Origin: Selenomonadales bacterium UBA7018
Lineage (GTDB): Bacteria; Bacillota; Negativicutes; Selenomonadales; Selenomonadaceae
NCBI GenBank assembly: GCA_002448305.1
Contig: DJWY01000009.1
Location: 61,244 to 117,261, forward strand
Direction of reading: 5' to 3'
Length of the DNA stretch: 56,018 bases
Under the pieces are notes generated by a model. It was not told where the DNA came from. It ran no database searches and saw only the letters and a list, made by a program, of their open reading frames with translations. A program made the position numbers and the translations under genes. Positions 8,070 through 16,459 of this stretch are shown here, piece by piece. Each line of letters starts with the position of its first letter. The first letter of the stretch is position 1.

Positions 8070-9362
8070 TTATTGGAGTAAGTTGAGCGTAGCGAAAGCG
8101 TTCTGATTCGATTGCGCAAGCATGTACTGCGACGCCTGCATAAGAACGTTCCACTTCATGTAATTGGAAACCTCTTTTGCCATGTCAGCATCGCGAATTG
8201 CGGAGTTGGACGCTTGCAAGTTCTCGTTGATTGTGTCGAGAGTGTCCGCCGTATAGCCGAGACGCGCTTCCATCGCGCCAATACTCGTCTGCTGCTGAAG
8301 TGCCGCAGTAATTGCGTTGTCAATAACGCCTATGCTACCTTGTGCATTGTCTTTTGACTTTACATCGAGTCCGCTGATTCCGAGACCTTTCGAGCCCGCC
8401 GACATGTTCTCAATTGCCAAGTCGATTGACATACCGCTTAATTCGCCGATTTGGAACGACAAACCCCCATCTGTTTTTGCGTCTTTGCCGCGTTGTAGTA
8501 CGGTATCAAAAGTATAAGAAAGCGACTTGCTTGGATCTGTATTGGATACAAGCTTGATTGTCAAACCGCTGAATCTAGTTGAAGCACCCGCTGTATCAGC
8601 AACCGCAACGAATCCGGTTTCATTAGTTTTAACAGTTTGATTAATTTTGTCCTTCGCATCGGTATTAGCAGCACTACTACTAGTCCCTGCCACTTTTTTG
8701 ATAGTGACATTAGTAACTTTATCACCTGCCGAAGTCATAATTTCACTTAACTTAGCACCACAAGCAAGAGTTGATATGGTTTTATCCGTATTTACCTTGC
8801 CTGTTGCGTCCGCCCAAGATACAATTGCCGTAGCTGTTTCACCATCATCAATAAGCCCCAATGCATTCAGAGTATCATCAGGGCTACTAACTACAGCCAT
8901 TAAGGCGGTTTTTGTAGCACAACCAACTGATTCGTCGTAAGAGCCGTCGAGAAGAGTTTTGCCGTTGAATTTCACGTTTTGAGCGTTGGTGTTGATTTGC
9001 GCGATGAGCTGGTCGACGTCTTTTTGAATGTTGAGACGATCCGCATCGGTATTGGAGTCGTTGGCGGCGTCGATGGCCTTTGCCTTCAACGCTTTAAGAA
9101 TATCGATAGTGTTGGCGATACCTCCCGAAGCGGTTCTCGTCAATGCGTTGTCGGTTTGAACGTTCTGGCTTGCTTGGTTGTTCGCGTTAATGCGTTCAAG
9201 CATTTTTTCGGAAATCGCGTACTGCGAAGCGTTGTCTTTTGCGCTAACGATTTTAAGACCAGTAGTGGCGCGTTCCATAGCTCTGCTCGCATTACTGGCG
9301 TTTTTATTGAACACGTTGTAATTGCGAACAGAATCCATGTTTGTATAGATTGTCGATTGCAT
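8070..9362 (-). CDS. fliC: Flagellin 1
   Basis: A 430-residue flagellin, the filament subunit exported by the flagellar type III system. The start is fixed by the RBS GGAGGAAAGGATT; the frame stays open upstream into the leader but that part is not flagellin-like. The conserved D0/D1 helices are at both ends: MQSTIYTNMDSVRNYNVFNK and LKIVSAKDNASQYAISEKM at the N-terminus, IRDADMAKEVSNYMKWNVLMQ and ATLNLLQ at the C-terminus. The centre (about 150-320) is variable. It is the most divergent of the three; KDNASQYAIS replaces the usual DDAAGYAIS. It has a sigma-A promoter and a structured leader shared with flagellin 3. Confidence 0.93.
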   Translation of the reverse strand: MQSTIYTNMDSVRNYNVFNKNASNASRAMERATTGLKIVSAKDNASQYAISEKMLERINANNQASQNVQTDNALTRTASGGIANTIDILKALKAKAIDAANDSNTDADRLNIQKDVDQLIAQINTNAQNVKFNGKTLLDGSYDESVGCATKTALMAVVSSPDDTLNALGLIDDGETATAIVSWADATGKVNTDKTISTLACGAKLSEIMTSAGDKVTNVTIKKVAGTSSSAANTDAKDKINQTVKTNETGFVAVADTAGASTRFSGLTIKLVSNTDPSKSLSYTFDTVLQRGKDAKTDGGLSFQIGELSGMSIDLAIENMSAGSKGLGISGLDVKSKDNAQGSIGVIDNAITAALQQQTSIGAMEARLGYTADTLDTINENLQASNSAIRDADMAKEVSNYMKWNVLMQASQYMLAQSNQNAFATLNLLQ

Positions 9363-9410
9363 AATCCTTTCCTCCTTGATATCCTTTTTAGAATAAAATC
9401 CATCCTGAAA

Positions 9411-9525
9411 CGACGGTTTCCTTTCCGCCGCGCTGAACAAGTACGATTGCTTTCCGACCGTCGCCGGAAACCACACTTCGCACGCGTAACGAGTGCCTCA
9501 ATCGTGACCTCGTCCTTGACTCTTG
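9411..9525 (-). promoter_or_regulatory. Conserved structured 5' leader, copy in front of flagellin 1
   Basis: This 115-base segment of the leftward leader matches the one at 12666-12785 almost base for base in four blocks. Hairpin A pairs ACGAG with CTCGT. It is followed by the invariant TTACGCGTGCGA. Hairpin B pairs TTTCCG with CGGAAA around the loop GCGACGGT. The last block, GGCGGAAAGGAAACCGTCG, can pair through ACCGTCG with the hairpin B loop to give a pseudoknot, or unfold B. It ends 48 bases before the start codon. GGA motifs in it could bind CsrA, which is inference. Confidence 0.6.
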
Positions 9526-9585
9526 AAAAATTTTTGTTAAAACCTTGTTGATAAACGATTCGATAAAGAAAAATCTTCGTTTGGC

Positions 9586-9614
9586 ATTGTATCAAGAAAA
9601 ACTTTTGGTGTCAA
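9586..9614 (-). promoter_or_regulatory. Sigma-A promoter of flagellin 1
   Basis: Reading leftward, TTGACA and TACAAT are separated by exactly 17 bases, close to consensus. The spacer is almost the same as in the flagellin 3 promoter. It predicts a leader of about 215 bases. Confidence 0.8.
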
Positions 9615-9628
9615 CTAAACGGCGAAGT

Positions 9629-9675
9629 ATTTTTTCAGAAAATTTTTGGCTTGTCAAGAGGTTTCTGAAAAAAAT
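9629..9675 (-). terminator. Terminator of flagellin 2
   Basis: A 13-base inverted repeat (ATTTTTTCAGAAA/TTTCTGAAAAAAT) with a 20-base loop lies just after the flagellin 2 stop. Its A/T outer arm supplies the T-run on the leftward transcript. It immediately precedes the flagellin 1 promoter. Confidence 0.65.
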
Positions 9676-9688
9676 ATTAAAGCTCGGA

Positions 9689-11005
9689 TTACTGGAGCAA
9701 GCTAAGGACCGCGTTGGAGTTTTGGTTAGCTTGAGCGAGCATAGCCTGCGCGGTCTGCGTGAGGACGTTAGCTTTAGTGTAGTTAGTCATTTCCTTAGCC
9801 ATATCGGCATCGCGGATTACGGATTCGGACTCTTGGTCGTTGTCTCTGGCGGTGATGATATTCGACGATGTGTAGTCGAGGCGGGAGAGCACGGAGCCGA
9901 TAGTTACTTGCTGGTCGAGAGTCATTTTAAGGGCGTTATCGAAGACGTTGATAGCGGCGTTGGCTTTTTCTTTGGTCGTGACGCTGACTTTTGAACCGTC
10001 GCTACCCTTTAGCCCCAAAGCATGCGTGCGCATATCGGTCAAGCCGACTTTGATAGCGACGTTCGCTTCCGGACCGGTATGGAAAGTCAAAGACTTATCG
10101 CCGGTTTTGTTTTCGGCGCGTTGCAAAAGTTTGAAATCATTGAGAACTGCATTTACATCTTTTTTAATATTACCTTGTGCGTCCGAGATACTGATAGTAT
10201 AGCCCGCAATTTGACCTGCAGTACCCGTAGTCGGACCACCATAAAGGAAGAGAGCTTTTTCTTTGTTTGGAGAATACAAATCTTGATCAAATTTATCTTT
10301 ACGAGGTGACTGATTTTTCTCATTACCGTTACCTTGAGATACGTTAATTTTGCTACTAACATTCATTATATTTTGCAGTGTTTGGTTTCCCACAGTTCCA
10401 CTAGTTGTAGTGGTTGTGCCGTTCATAACATACGAAATGCTCCATGTATCAGTTGATTGAATACCGAGATTAACACCAAAAGAGTTAGTCAAATTTACCA
10501 ATTGAGTACCCTGATTTTGATCTGCTGCGGTAGATATATTTCGATTGAGAAAAACAGTACATGTATCTGCAACAGCATTGTTTTTCGAGCCGTCGATGAG
10601 ATATTTGCCGTTGAATTGGACGAGGGCGTTATCGTCAATTTGGTCAATGAATTGGTCGACTTCCTTTTGAATTGTCCGGCGGTCTTCGTCGGTGTTGGAG
10701 TCGTTGGCGGAATTAATCGCCTTCTCCTTGAGTGCCTTCAAAATTTCGATAGTACTAGAGACCGCGCCTTCAGCGGTTTTCATTAAAGCGGAATCGTTCT
10801 GGACGTTTTGATTGGCCTGTTCGAGAGCGCGAATTCTCATGCGCATACGTTCGGAGATAGACCACGGGGCGGCGTCATCCTGCGCGCTATTAATTTTCAT
10901 ACCGGTTGCAACCCTGCTCAAATGTTTTTGGAGCATGTTGTTGTTTTGGTCCAACAAATTGACGGTTCGTAGTGCGTCAATGTTGTTTTTAACTACCATA
11001 CTCAT
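9689..11005 (-). CDS. fliC: Flagellin 2
   Basis: A 438-residue flagellin with conserved ends (MVVKNNIDALRTVNLLDQNN; IRDADMAKEMTNYTKANVLT; VLSLLQ). The RBS is AAGGAGGAAATT. The normally strict DDAAGYAIS segment reads DDAAPWSIS (about residues 43-51), a change of a glycine in the D0/D1 helix. The central domain (about 140-330) is specific to this copy. Its leader lacks the structured element of the other two, and it has a sigma-28-like promoter. It could be a minor or conditionally used subunit. Confidence 0.93.
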   Translation of the reverse strand: MSMVVKNNIDALRTVNLLDQNNNMLQKHLSRVATGMKINSAQDDAAPWSISERMRMRIRALEQANQNVQNDSALMKTAEGAVSSTIEILKALKEKAINSANDSNTDEDRRTIQKEVDQFIDQIDDNALVQFNGKYLIDGSKNNAVADTCTVFLNRNISTAADQNQGTQLVNLTNSFGVNLGIQSTDTWSISYVMNGTTTTTSGTVGNQTLQNIMNVSSKINVSQGNGNEKNQSPRKDKFDQDLYSPNKEKALFLYGGPTTGTAGQIAGYTISISDAQGNIKKDVNAVLNDFKLLQRAENKTGDKSLTFHTGPEANVAIKVGLTDMRTHALGLKGSDGSKVSVTTKEKANAAINVFDNALKMTLDQQVTIGSVLSRLDYTSSNIITARDNDQESESVIRDADMAKEMTNYTKANVLTQTAQAMLAQANQNSNAVLSLLQ

Positions 11006-11079
11006 AATAATTTCCTCCTTGACTTACGAAAAATGTAGGCGTTAGATTCCTTTTCGCCTCCCGTACCTCTTTAAAAATT

Positions 11080-11106
11080 TTATCGTTGACACATCGGAAT
11101 GCTTAA
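11080..11106 (-). promoter_or_regulatory. Sigma-28-like promoter of flagellin 2
   Basis: Leftward, TTAA and AACGATAA are separated by 15 bases, matching the flagellar sigma consensus TAAA-N15-GCCGATAA in spacing and most bases. It lies about 75 bases before the start codon. The remainder of the 11006-11325 gap holds this promoter, the flagellin 3 terminator and no gene. Confidence 0.6.
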
Positions 11107-11218
11107 GGGCACATAAAAATTTTTTTTAGTATACCAAAGAAAGTTCTTAGTTGCAAGAAAAAATCGCCGAGCCGTTTTGAAAGCGTCGGAACAGTTATGT
11201 GCCGTACTTGAATTAGTT

Positions 11219-11256
11219 TAAAAAAAAAACGTCGACTTACGCCGACGATTTTTTTA
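11219..11256 (-). terminator. Terminator of flagellin 3
   Basis: CGTCG and CGACG form a short stem with an eight-base loop, flanked by ten A and seven T. The A-run becomes the T-run on the leftward transcript. Confidence 0.75.
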
Positions 11257-11325
11257 GTATCGAACATCATGCGCGTAATGCGCACACTTTTAGACTTTGA
11301 TTGTATCCTCAGCTTTTTATGGGGA

Positions 11326-12621
11326 TTACTGGAGCAAGCTGAGAACTGCGCTGGAGTTTTGGTTAGCTTGAGCGAGCATAGCTTGAGCCGACTGCAGAAG
11401 AACGTTATTCTTCGTGTAGTTGGTCATTTCCTTAGCCATATCAGCATCACGAATCGTGGACTCAGACGCCTGGACGTTCTCGCTAGAAGTCGTGAGGTTA
11501 GCACTGGTGTATTCGAGACGAGCTTCGATTGCGCCGATAGTGGTTTGCTGGTCAAGAGCTTTAGTGAGCGCGTTTTCAATGACGTTGATAGAGGCGTTAG
11601 CGTTTTCTTTGGTGGTGACAAGAATTCTTTCGCCCGAAGAGCCTTTAAGACCGAGAGCTTCAGAACGCATATCGCCCATACCAACTTTGATAGCGACGTT
11701 AGCTTCCGAACCGACATGGAAAGTTAAGGATTTGTCGCCGGTTTGGTTTTCAGCGCGTTGATATTGCTTGAACTGGTCGAGAGCCGCATTAGCCGCCTTC
11801 TTGACGTTGCCTTGCGCGTCCATAATGCTGATAGTGAAGCCGGAAACTTGATTGGTTACGCCGGCAGTATTAGCCACAAGAGCAATGCCTGCGCTTTTAT
11901 CGGGCGTGTAAACGTCAACATTGAATTTATCCTTGCCGAGAGCGGTACTAGCATCTCCCACCGCAGTAGTACCGGCGAGGCTCAAAAGATTATTTAAAGT
12001 AGTATTAGCACCGACGTCAGCACTGGTTGTCGTAGTTTTGCCATTTATAACCCAAGAAACAGTATATTTATCGGTGGATAGAATTTCGAGAGAATCGCCC
12101 GCACGGTTCTTGAGATCCGTCAATTTGGAACCAACAGCAGTCCCAGTGTCCAAGAACTGGTTGAGAAGAATAGTTTTGGAAGAGGAGACGACATTGTTTT
12201 TGGAACCGTCGACGAGATATTTGCCGTTGAATTGAACAAGTGCGTTGTCGTCGATTTGGTCAATGAATTGGTCGATTTCCTTTTGAATAGTCTGACGGTC
12301 TTCGTCGGTGTTGGAATCGTTAGCTGCGTTAATGGCTTTTTCTTTGAGAGCCTTCAAAATTTCGATGGTGTTAGCGACTGCGCCTTCAGCGGTTTTCATC
12401 AATGCGGAGTCGTTCTGGCTGTTCTGATTTGCCTGGTCGAGCGAACGGATACGGACGCGCATACGTTCGGAGATTGCGTAACCTGCGGCGTCATCCTGTG
12501 CACCATTGATTTTCATGCCGCTTGCTACTTTCGTTAAGCTCTTCTGGAGCGCGGTGCTGTTTTGATTCAATACATTGAGCGTACGAACTGCGCTCATGTT
12601 GTTCTTTACTACCATTGCCAT
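11326..12621 (-). CDS. fliC: Flagellin 3
   Basis: A 431-residue flagellin and the most typical of the three. Conserved ends are MAMVVKNNMSAVRTLNVLNQ, VASGMKINGAQDDAAGYAISERM (about residues 33-55) and IRDADMAKEMTNYTKNNVLLQ with VLSLLQ at the C-terminus. The RBS is GGGAGGAAATAACC. Its D0/D1 regions are very close to flagellin 2, while the central domain (about 150-330) differs. It has both a sigma-A and a sigma-28-like promoter candidate and the structured leader, so it is probably the main filament protein. Confidence 0.95.
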   Translation of the reverse strand: MAMVVKNNMSAVRTLNVLNQNSTALQKSLTKVASGMKINGAQDDAAGYAISERMRVRIRSLDQANQNSQNDSALMKTAEGAVANTIEILKALKEKAINAANDSNTDEDRQTIQKEIDQFIDQIDDNALVQFNGKYLVDGSKNNVVSSSKTILLNQFLDTGTAVGSKLTDLKNRAGDSLEILSTDKYTVSWVINGKTTTTSADVGANTTLNNLLSLAGTTAVGDASTALGKDKFNVDVYTPDKSAGIALVANTAGVTNQVSGFTISIMDAQGNVKKAANAALDQFKQYQRAENQTGDKSLTFHVGSEANVAIKVGMGDMRSEALGLKGSSGERILVTTKENANASINVIENALTKALDQQTTIGAIEARLEYTSANLTTSSENVQASESTIRDADMAKEMTNYTKNNVLLQSAQAMLAQANQNSSAVLSLLQ

Positions 12622-12665
12622 GGTTATTTCCTCCCTGATCTTTCCTAGAAAAATTTTTCCTTAGT

Positions 12666-12785
12666 CGACGGTTTCCTTTCCGCCGCCAAACAAACGAGCT
12701 TGTTGCCTGTCTCCGACCGTCGCCGGAAGACTGCGCCTCGCACGCGTAACGAGTGTTGCAACTTAGTACTCGTCATTGTCTCTTG
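12666..12785 (-). promoter_or_regulatory. Conserved structured 5' leader, copy in front of flagellin 3
   Basis: This 120-base segment is the partner of the 9411-9525 element. Hairpin A here pairs ACGAGT with ACTCGT around an unrelated loop. Hairpin B pairs GTCT-bulge-CCG with CGGAGAC around the same loop GCGACGGT. The terminal GGCGGAAAGGAAACCGTCG is identical. The loop and linker bases differ between copies while the pairing is kept, which supports an RNA structure. It ends 44 bases before the start codon. Confidence 0.6.
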
Positions 12786-12791
12786 TTAATC

Positions 12792-12819
12792 TTATCGTTT
12801 ATCAACGTGGATTCATTAA
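12792..12819 (-). promoter_or_regulatory. Sigma-28-like promoter of flagellin 3
   Basis: Leftward, TTAA and AACGATAA are separated by 16 bases, the same motif as at flagellin 2. Transcripts from here would begin just before the structured leader. Confidence 0.5.
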
Positions 12820-12851
12820 GCTTTCCAGAAAAAAATTTTTTCCTGCGGCAG

Positions 12852-12880
12852 ATTCTATCAAAAAAACTTTTAGGCGTCAA
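12852..12880 (-). promoter_or_regulatory. Sigma-A promoter of flagellin 3
   Basis: Leftward, TTGACG and TAGAAT are separated by 17 bases, with a spacer nearly identical to that of flagellin 1 (CC, AAAAGTTTTT, TTGA). It predicts a leader of about 225 bases. Confidence 0.75.
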
Positions 12881-12921
12881 TAAATTTTCAGCTAAAACGC
12901 ATAGCCCCTAACCGAAAACTT

Positions 12922-13338
12922 TTACTTTACAAAATAACCAGATGTTTTGTTTCCGTCTGACATTTGTAAAACTGCTCGCCAATCTTTTTTGGATTCACCT
13001 TGAGTACTGCTTATGGCTACTTGCTCAAATCCGTAAGTCGTTCCCTCAATCTTTTCTTGATTACCTTTAATTAATGCTGAACCTGTCGGCGGTTTAATAT
13101 TTTCGGCATCTTTTAAGTAAGGTGCCAACGTTGTGAGAGTGGGAGTTGAAGTTGGTTCTCCATTTTCCATAGTGTAAATCGCAATCGCCGTGTCGAGAGT
13201 AGAGAGGTCTGCTTGAATTTTGGCAGTGTTGGCGGCGGCAGTGACGGAAGTAAATCGCGGCACGGCTATCGACGCCAAAATTCCTATAACCATAACCATT
13301 AAGATGACTTCTAATGTTGCGAAGCCTCGCTGATTCAT
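12922..13338 (-). CDS. Type IV prepilin-like protein
   Basis: A 138-residue pilin or pseudopilin. The start is placed at the ATG preceded by AGAGGAG; an earlier in-frame start at 13371 would run into the upstream gene. The prepilin peptidase site is clear: a short leader MNQRG, cleavage before FATLE, with the conserved Glu at position 5 of the mature protein. A hydrophobic helix follows (VILMVMVIGILASIAVPRF). The C-terminal half is a small globular domain. It ends a run of leftward genes after pyrF-pyrE-recN-symporter. No pilus assembly genes are nearby, so its machinery is elsewhere. Confidence 0.88.
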   Translation of the reverse strand: MNQRGFATLEVILMVMVIGILASIAVPRFTSVTAAANTAKIQADLSTLDTAIAIYTMENGEPTSTPTLTTLAPYLKDAENIKPPTGSALIKGNQEKIEGTTYGFEQVAISSTQGESKKDWRAVLQMSDGNKTSGYFVK

Positions 13339-13354
13339 TTCAATCGCTCCTCTT

Positions 13355-14803
13355 TCATTTCTTGTCGTCAATTCCCCAAGCGTGAATTCCTTCTTTGTCC
13401 GGTATAATGTTTACGTCAAAGACCGGCTCTTCAACGCCGCGATTTTTCTGCGTAACGTAATCATCAAGCGCAATGAAAGCGTATTTGCACAGGCGAATTA
13501 CCGCATAAAGGTTCGTCAAGCACAAAAAGCCCATAAATAAATCCGCCGCGTCCCAAACTAAAGCGAGGTCGGAAAAACTTCCAATCAAAACCATAGCCAC
13601 GACGCCTAAGCGGAAAAGATTCATTGCGTGACGAGCAACTGAACTTGGCAAAAAGCCGGATTCGTCGCCCTCAAAGAACGCGATATTAACTTCGCCATAA
13701 AAGTAATTGCCGACGATTGAGCTAAACGCGAACAGGAAAACTATAAACGCAAGGACATGCGGCGCGTAAGTTCCATAGACGCTAGCTAAGGACATTTGAA
13801 CAAGTGAAACGCCCGTCAACTCTCCACCGATTGCATATTCACTCGTCAGCAAAACAGAAAAAGCCGTAGCCGAGCATACAAGCCAAGTGTCGACGTAAAC
13901 GCCAAAGCTTTGAATAAGTCCTTGCCGCGCAGGGTGCTTGCCACTAGCTGTCGCCGCCGCGTTCGGTACGGAACCTTCGCCCGCTTCATTGCTGAATAAG
14001 CCGCGACGTACGCCCGTCATAAAGACTGCGGCAAAACCGCCGCCGACCGCCGCTTGAGGACTAAACGCATCGTGAATAATAAGCGCGAACATTGCCGGCA
14101 CTTTGTCAAAGTTCATTACGATTATTATAATCGCGCTCAAAAGATAAAGCCCCGCCATACTTGGCACGAGCATTTCAGCAAATTTCGCTATTCGCGTTAC
14201 ACCGCCGAAAATTACAAGAGCCGTCAAAGCCGCTACTGCAAATGCCGTTATCGCGTGGTCAATGCCAAATGCCGTCTCGACCGCTCCAACGATTGTATTC
14301 GCTTGAACTGAAACGTAAATCCAACCGAATGTCACGGAAATTAAAACCGCAAAAAGTTTCGCTAAGCCCGTCATGTGAAGGGCATTTTTCATGTAATACG
14401 CTGGTCCGCCGAAAAATGCGCCGTCGCCTCTAGGTATCTTGTAAATCTGCGCAAGCGTACTTTCAACAAAACCCGTCGCGCAACCGATAAACGCAATTAT
14501 CCACATCCAAAAAACCGCGCCAGGTCCGCCAGTGACAATGGCAATCGCGACGCCCGCAATGTTGCCGACACCCACTCGCGACGCCGTAGAGACGCAAAAC
14601 GCTTGAAAGCCACTAATTTCTTTGCCGGTCGTCTTTTGTCCCGCGCTCCCGAATATCAGCTTGAGCATTTCGCCGATTAAACGCACTTGTACAAATTTCG
14701 TTCTGAACGTGTAGATAATGCCCGAACCAATCAGCGCGATAATTATAACGTATGTCCAAAGAACGGAGTTAATATCGTTAATCACGCCGTGCAATGCTTC
14801 CAT
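13355..14803 (-). CDS. Sodium:alanine symporter (AGCS family)
   Basis: A 482-residue membrane transporter of the AGCS family, which imports alanine or glycine with sodium. The family signature GVGNIAGVAIAIVTGGPGAVFWMW is near residues 75-98 and SNEAGEGSVPNAAATA near 270. About ten to eleven hydrophobic segments span the protein, and the tail is polar. Length is normal. It follows recN by 18 bases; this link to DNA repair and pyrimidine genes looks like operon convenience only. Confidence 0.95.
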   Translation of the reverse strand: MEALHGVINDINSVLWTYVIIIALIGSGIIYTFRTKFVQVRLIGEMLKLIFGSAGQKTTGKEISGFQAFCVSTASRVGVGNIAGVAIAIVTGGPGAVFWMWIIAFIGCATGFVESTLAQIYKIPRGDGAFFGGPAYYMKNALHMTGLAKLFAVLISVTFGWIYVSVQANTIVGAVETAFGIDHAITAFAVAALTALVIFGGVTRIAKFAEMLVPSMAGLYLLSAIIIIVMNFDKVPAMFALIIHDAFSPQAAVGGGFAAVFMTGVRRGLFSNEAGEGSVPNAAATASGKHPARQGLIQSFGVYVDTWLVCSATAFSVLLTSEYAIGGELTGVSLVQMSLASVYGTYAPHVLAFIVFLFAFSSIVGNYFYGEVNIAFFEGDESGFLPSSVARHAMNLFRLGVVAMVLIGSFSDLALVWDAADLFMGFLCLTNLYAVIRLCKYAFIALDDYVTQKNRGVEEPVFDVNIIPDKEGIHAWGIDDKK

Positions 14804-14821
14804 AAAATTCCCTCCTACTAA

Positions 14822-16459
14822 TCACTTCGTGCATAAAATTTTCTCTACAAAAATTTTTGCCGATGCTAACATTTCGCGGGCATTTTTTATTGCGGTTGGT
14901 GATTCGTCGCCTGAAGCCATTCGCGCAATTTCTCTAACGCGCTCTTCTTTGTTTAGTAGTTTAACTTTTGTGACGGTACGCCCGTCGATTTCCAATTTTA
15001 TTATTTGTAAATGAGTTTGTGCCATGCTCGCAATTTGCGGCAAGTGCGTTATGCAAAGAACTTGCCAACCTTGCGAAATTTGCGCGATACATTCTGCGAC
15101 AGTTTTAGCCGTAACGCCGCCTAGCCCTGTGTCTATCTCGTCGAAAATCATTGTCTGGAAAAAATCGCCGCGCCGTTCCGTTGCCAGAACAATTTTTATT
15201 GCCAGCGCAATTCGAGAAAGTTCGCCGCCCGATACGACTTTTGACAGAGGCAATTTTTCTTCGCCTATGTTCGCGCAAAAAAATATCTCTGCTTTATCGC
15301 CACCGTTTGAGGAAAGTTTTTCGGTTGGCTCCAAGACAATTTCAAATTGCGCCCGCGCCATTCCCAAGCGTTGAAGTTCTAATTCAATCTTCGCACCCAG
15401 AATTTTTGCCGACGCCCGGCGCAGTGTTAAAAGTTTTTCTGCGCGGGATTTCGTTTGGCGTTCAAGTGTAGTGACTTCTGCTTTTAAGTCTTCAACGTCC
15501 GAATCAAAGTTTTCTATCGTCGCAATGTCGCCGCGAATTTTTTCCAACCGTTGCAGAATATCGTTGACTGACGCGCCATATTTTTTTTTGAGCGTAGAAA
15601 TTATATCGGCGCGAGCGTGGAGTTCGTCTAAAAGTTCGGGCGAAAAATCTAAAGTTGCGCCGTAGTCGCGGATTTCGTCATAAGCTTCGCGCAGATAAAT
15701 TTGAGCGTCCTCCAAAAGTTTCCGCGCAGAGTTCAATTTATCGTCGTAACGCGCCACATCGTCCAATTTCTTTTCGACCCTAGCCAATGCCGTTAAAATA
15801 TCGGAATCGCCGTCGTTGAGAATCTGCGCGGATTTCTGGACGTTCTCGGCGATTTTTTCTGCATGCGAAAGTTTTTTTATCTCCGCGTCAAGTTTTTCGT
15901 CTTCATGGGGCTTGAGTGCCGCCGAAGATATTTCTTGTTCCTGCCAGCGCAAAAAGTCTAGCCGCTCCAGATTTTCAGCCCGCGCAGATTTTTTCTTTTC
16001 CAACGCCCGCGCCTTTGAAATCAATTTGCGATAAAGTTCCTGGAAAGTTTTCAGCTCAACAGAAATATTTTCGTCGTCAATCAGCTGATAAATTTTATCT
16101 TCGCGCAGGAGTTCCAGATTTTTATTTTGCCCGTGAACGTCAACTAAATCTGCGCTAAGCTTTTTAAGTTGCGCTAAAGTTATCGGCTTGTCGTCGAGCG
16201 TGATTGAATTTTTTCCTGTACGCGAAACTGTCCGCGAAATTCTCAGTCCGTTAGAAAAGTTCGCCGCGATGCGCAGATAATCTGCGCCCTTGCGAATTTT
16301 GCTTGCACCGATTTTATTTCCGAGAATCGCGCCGAGTGCCTCAATCAAAATTGATTTGCCCGCGCCAGTCTCGCCAGTCAAGATGTTCAAGCCCGCGCCG
16401 AATTCAACTGTTATATTTTCAATCAGCGCGAAATTTTCAACCGTCAAAGTTTTGAGCAT
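14822..16459 (-). CDS. recN: DNA repair protein RecN
   Basis: A 545-residue SMC-like ATPase that acts early at DNA double-strand breaks. The Walker A motif GETGAGKS is at residues 29-36. Two long coiled coils fill the centre (about 150-370). The C-terminal ABC half has the signature VSGGELSRIALAIK, the Walker B segment MIFDEIDTGLGG, and the switch ITHLPQIA. Length is normal. The start abuts the pyrE stop codon, indicating translational coupling. Confidence 0.96.
   Translation of the reverse strand: MLKTLTVENFALIENITVEFGAGLNILTGETGAGKSILIEALGAILGNKIGASKIRKGADYLRIAANFSNGLRISRTVSRTGKNSITLDDKPITLAQLKKLSADLVDVHGQNKNLELLREDKIYQLIDDENISVELKTFQELYRKLISKARALEKKKSARAENLERLDFLRWQEQEISSAALKPHEDEKLDAEIKKLSHAEKIAENVQKSAQILNDGDSDILTALARVEKKLDDVARYDDKLNSARKLLEDAQIYLREAYDEIRDYGATLDFSPELLDELHARADIISTLKKKYGASVNDILQRLEKIRGDIATIENFDSDVEDLKAEVTTLERQTKSRAEKLLTLRRASAKILGAKIELELQRLGMARAQFEIVLEPTEKLSSNGGDKAEIFFCANIGEEKLPLSKVVSGGELSRIALAIKIVLATERRGDFFQTMIFDEIDTGLGGVTAKTVAECIAQISQGWQVLCITHLPQIASMAQTHLQIIKLEIDGRTVTKVKLLNKEERVREIARMASGDESPTAIKNAREMLASAKIFVEKILCTK

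Noticed and set aside
9363..9476. N-terminal extension of flagellin 1 (start at 9476)
   Set aside because: The extension is not flagellin-like, lies over the conserved leader, and a strong RBS stands before the ATG at 9362.
9411..9525. Cyclic di-GMP riboswitch in the flagellin leader
   Set aside because: The GEMM conserved core could not be matched in either copy. The element is reported as an unnamed structured leader instead.
8979..9551. 190-codon rightward open frame opposite flagellin 1
   Set aside because: It is antisense to conserved flagellin helices; similar antisense frames occur opposite all three flagellin genes.
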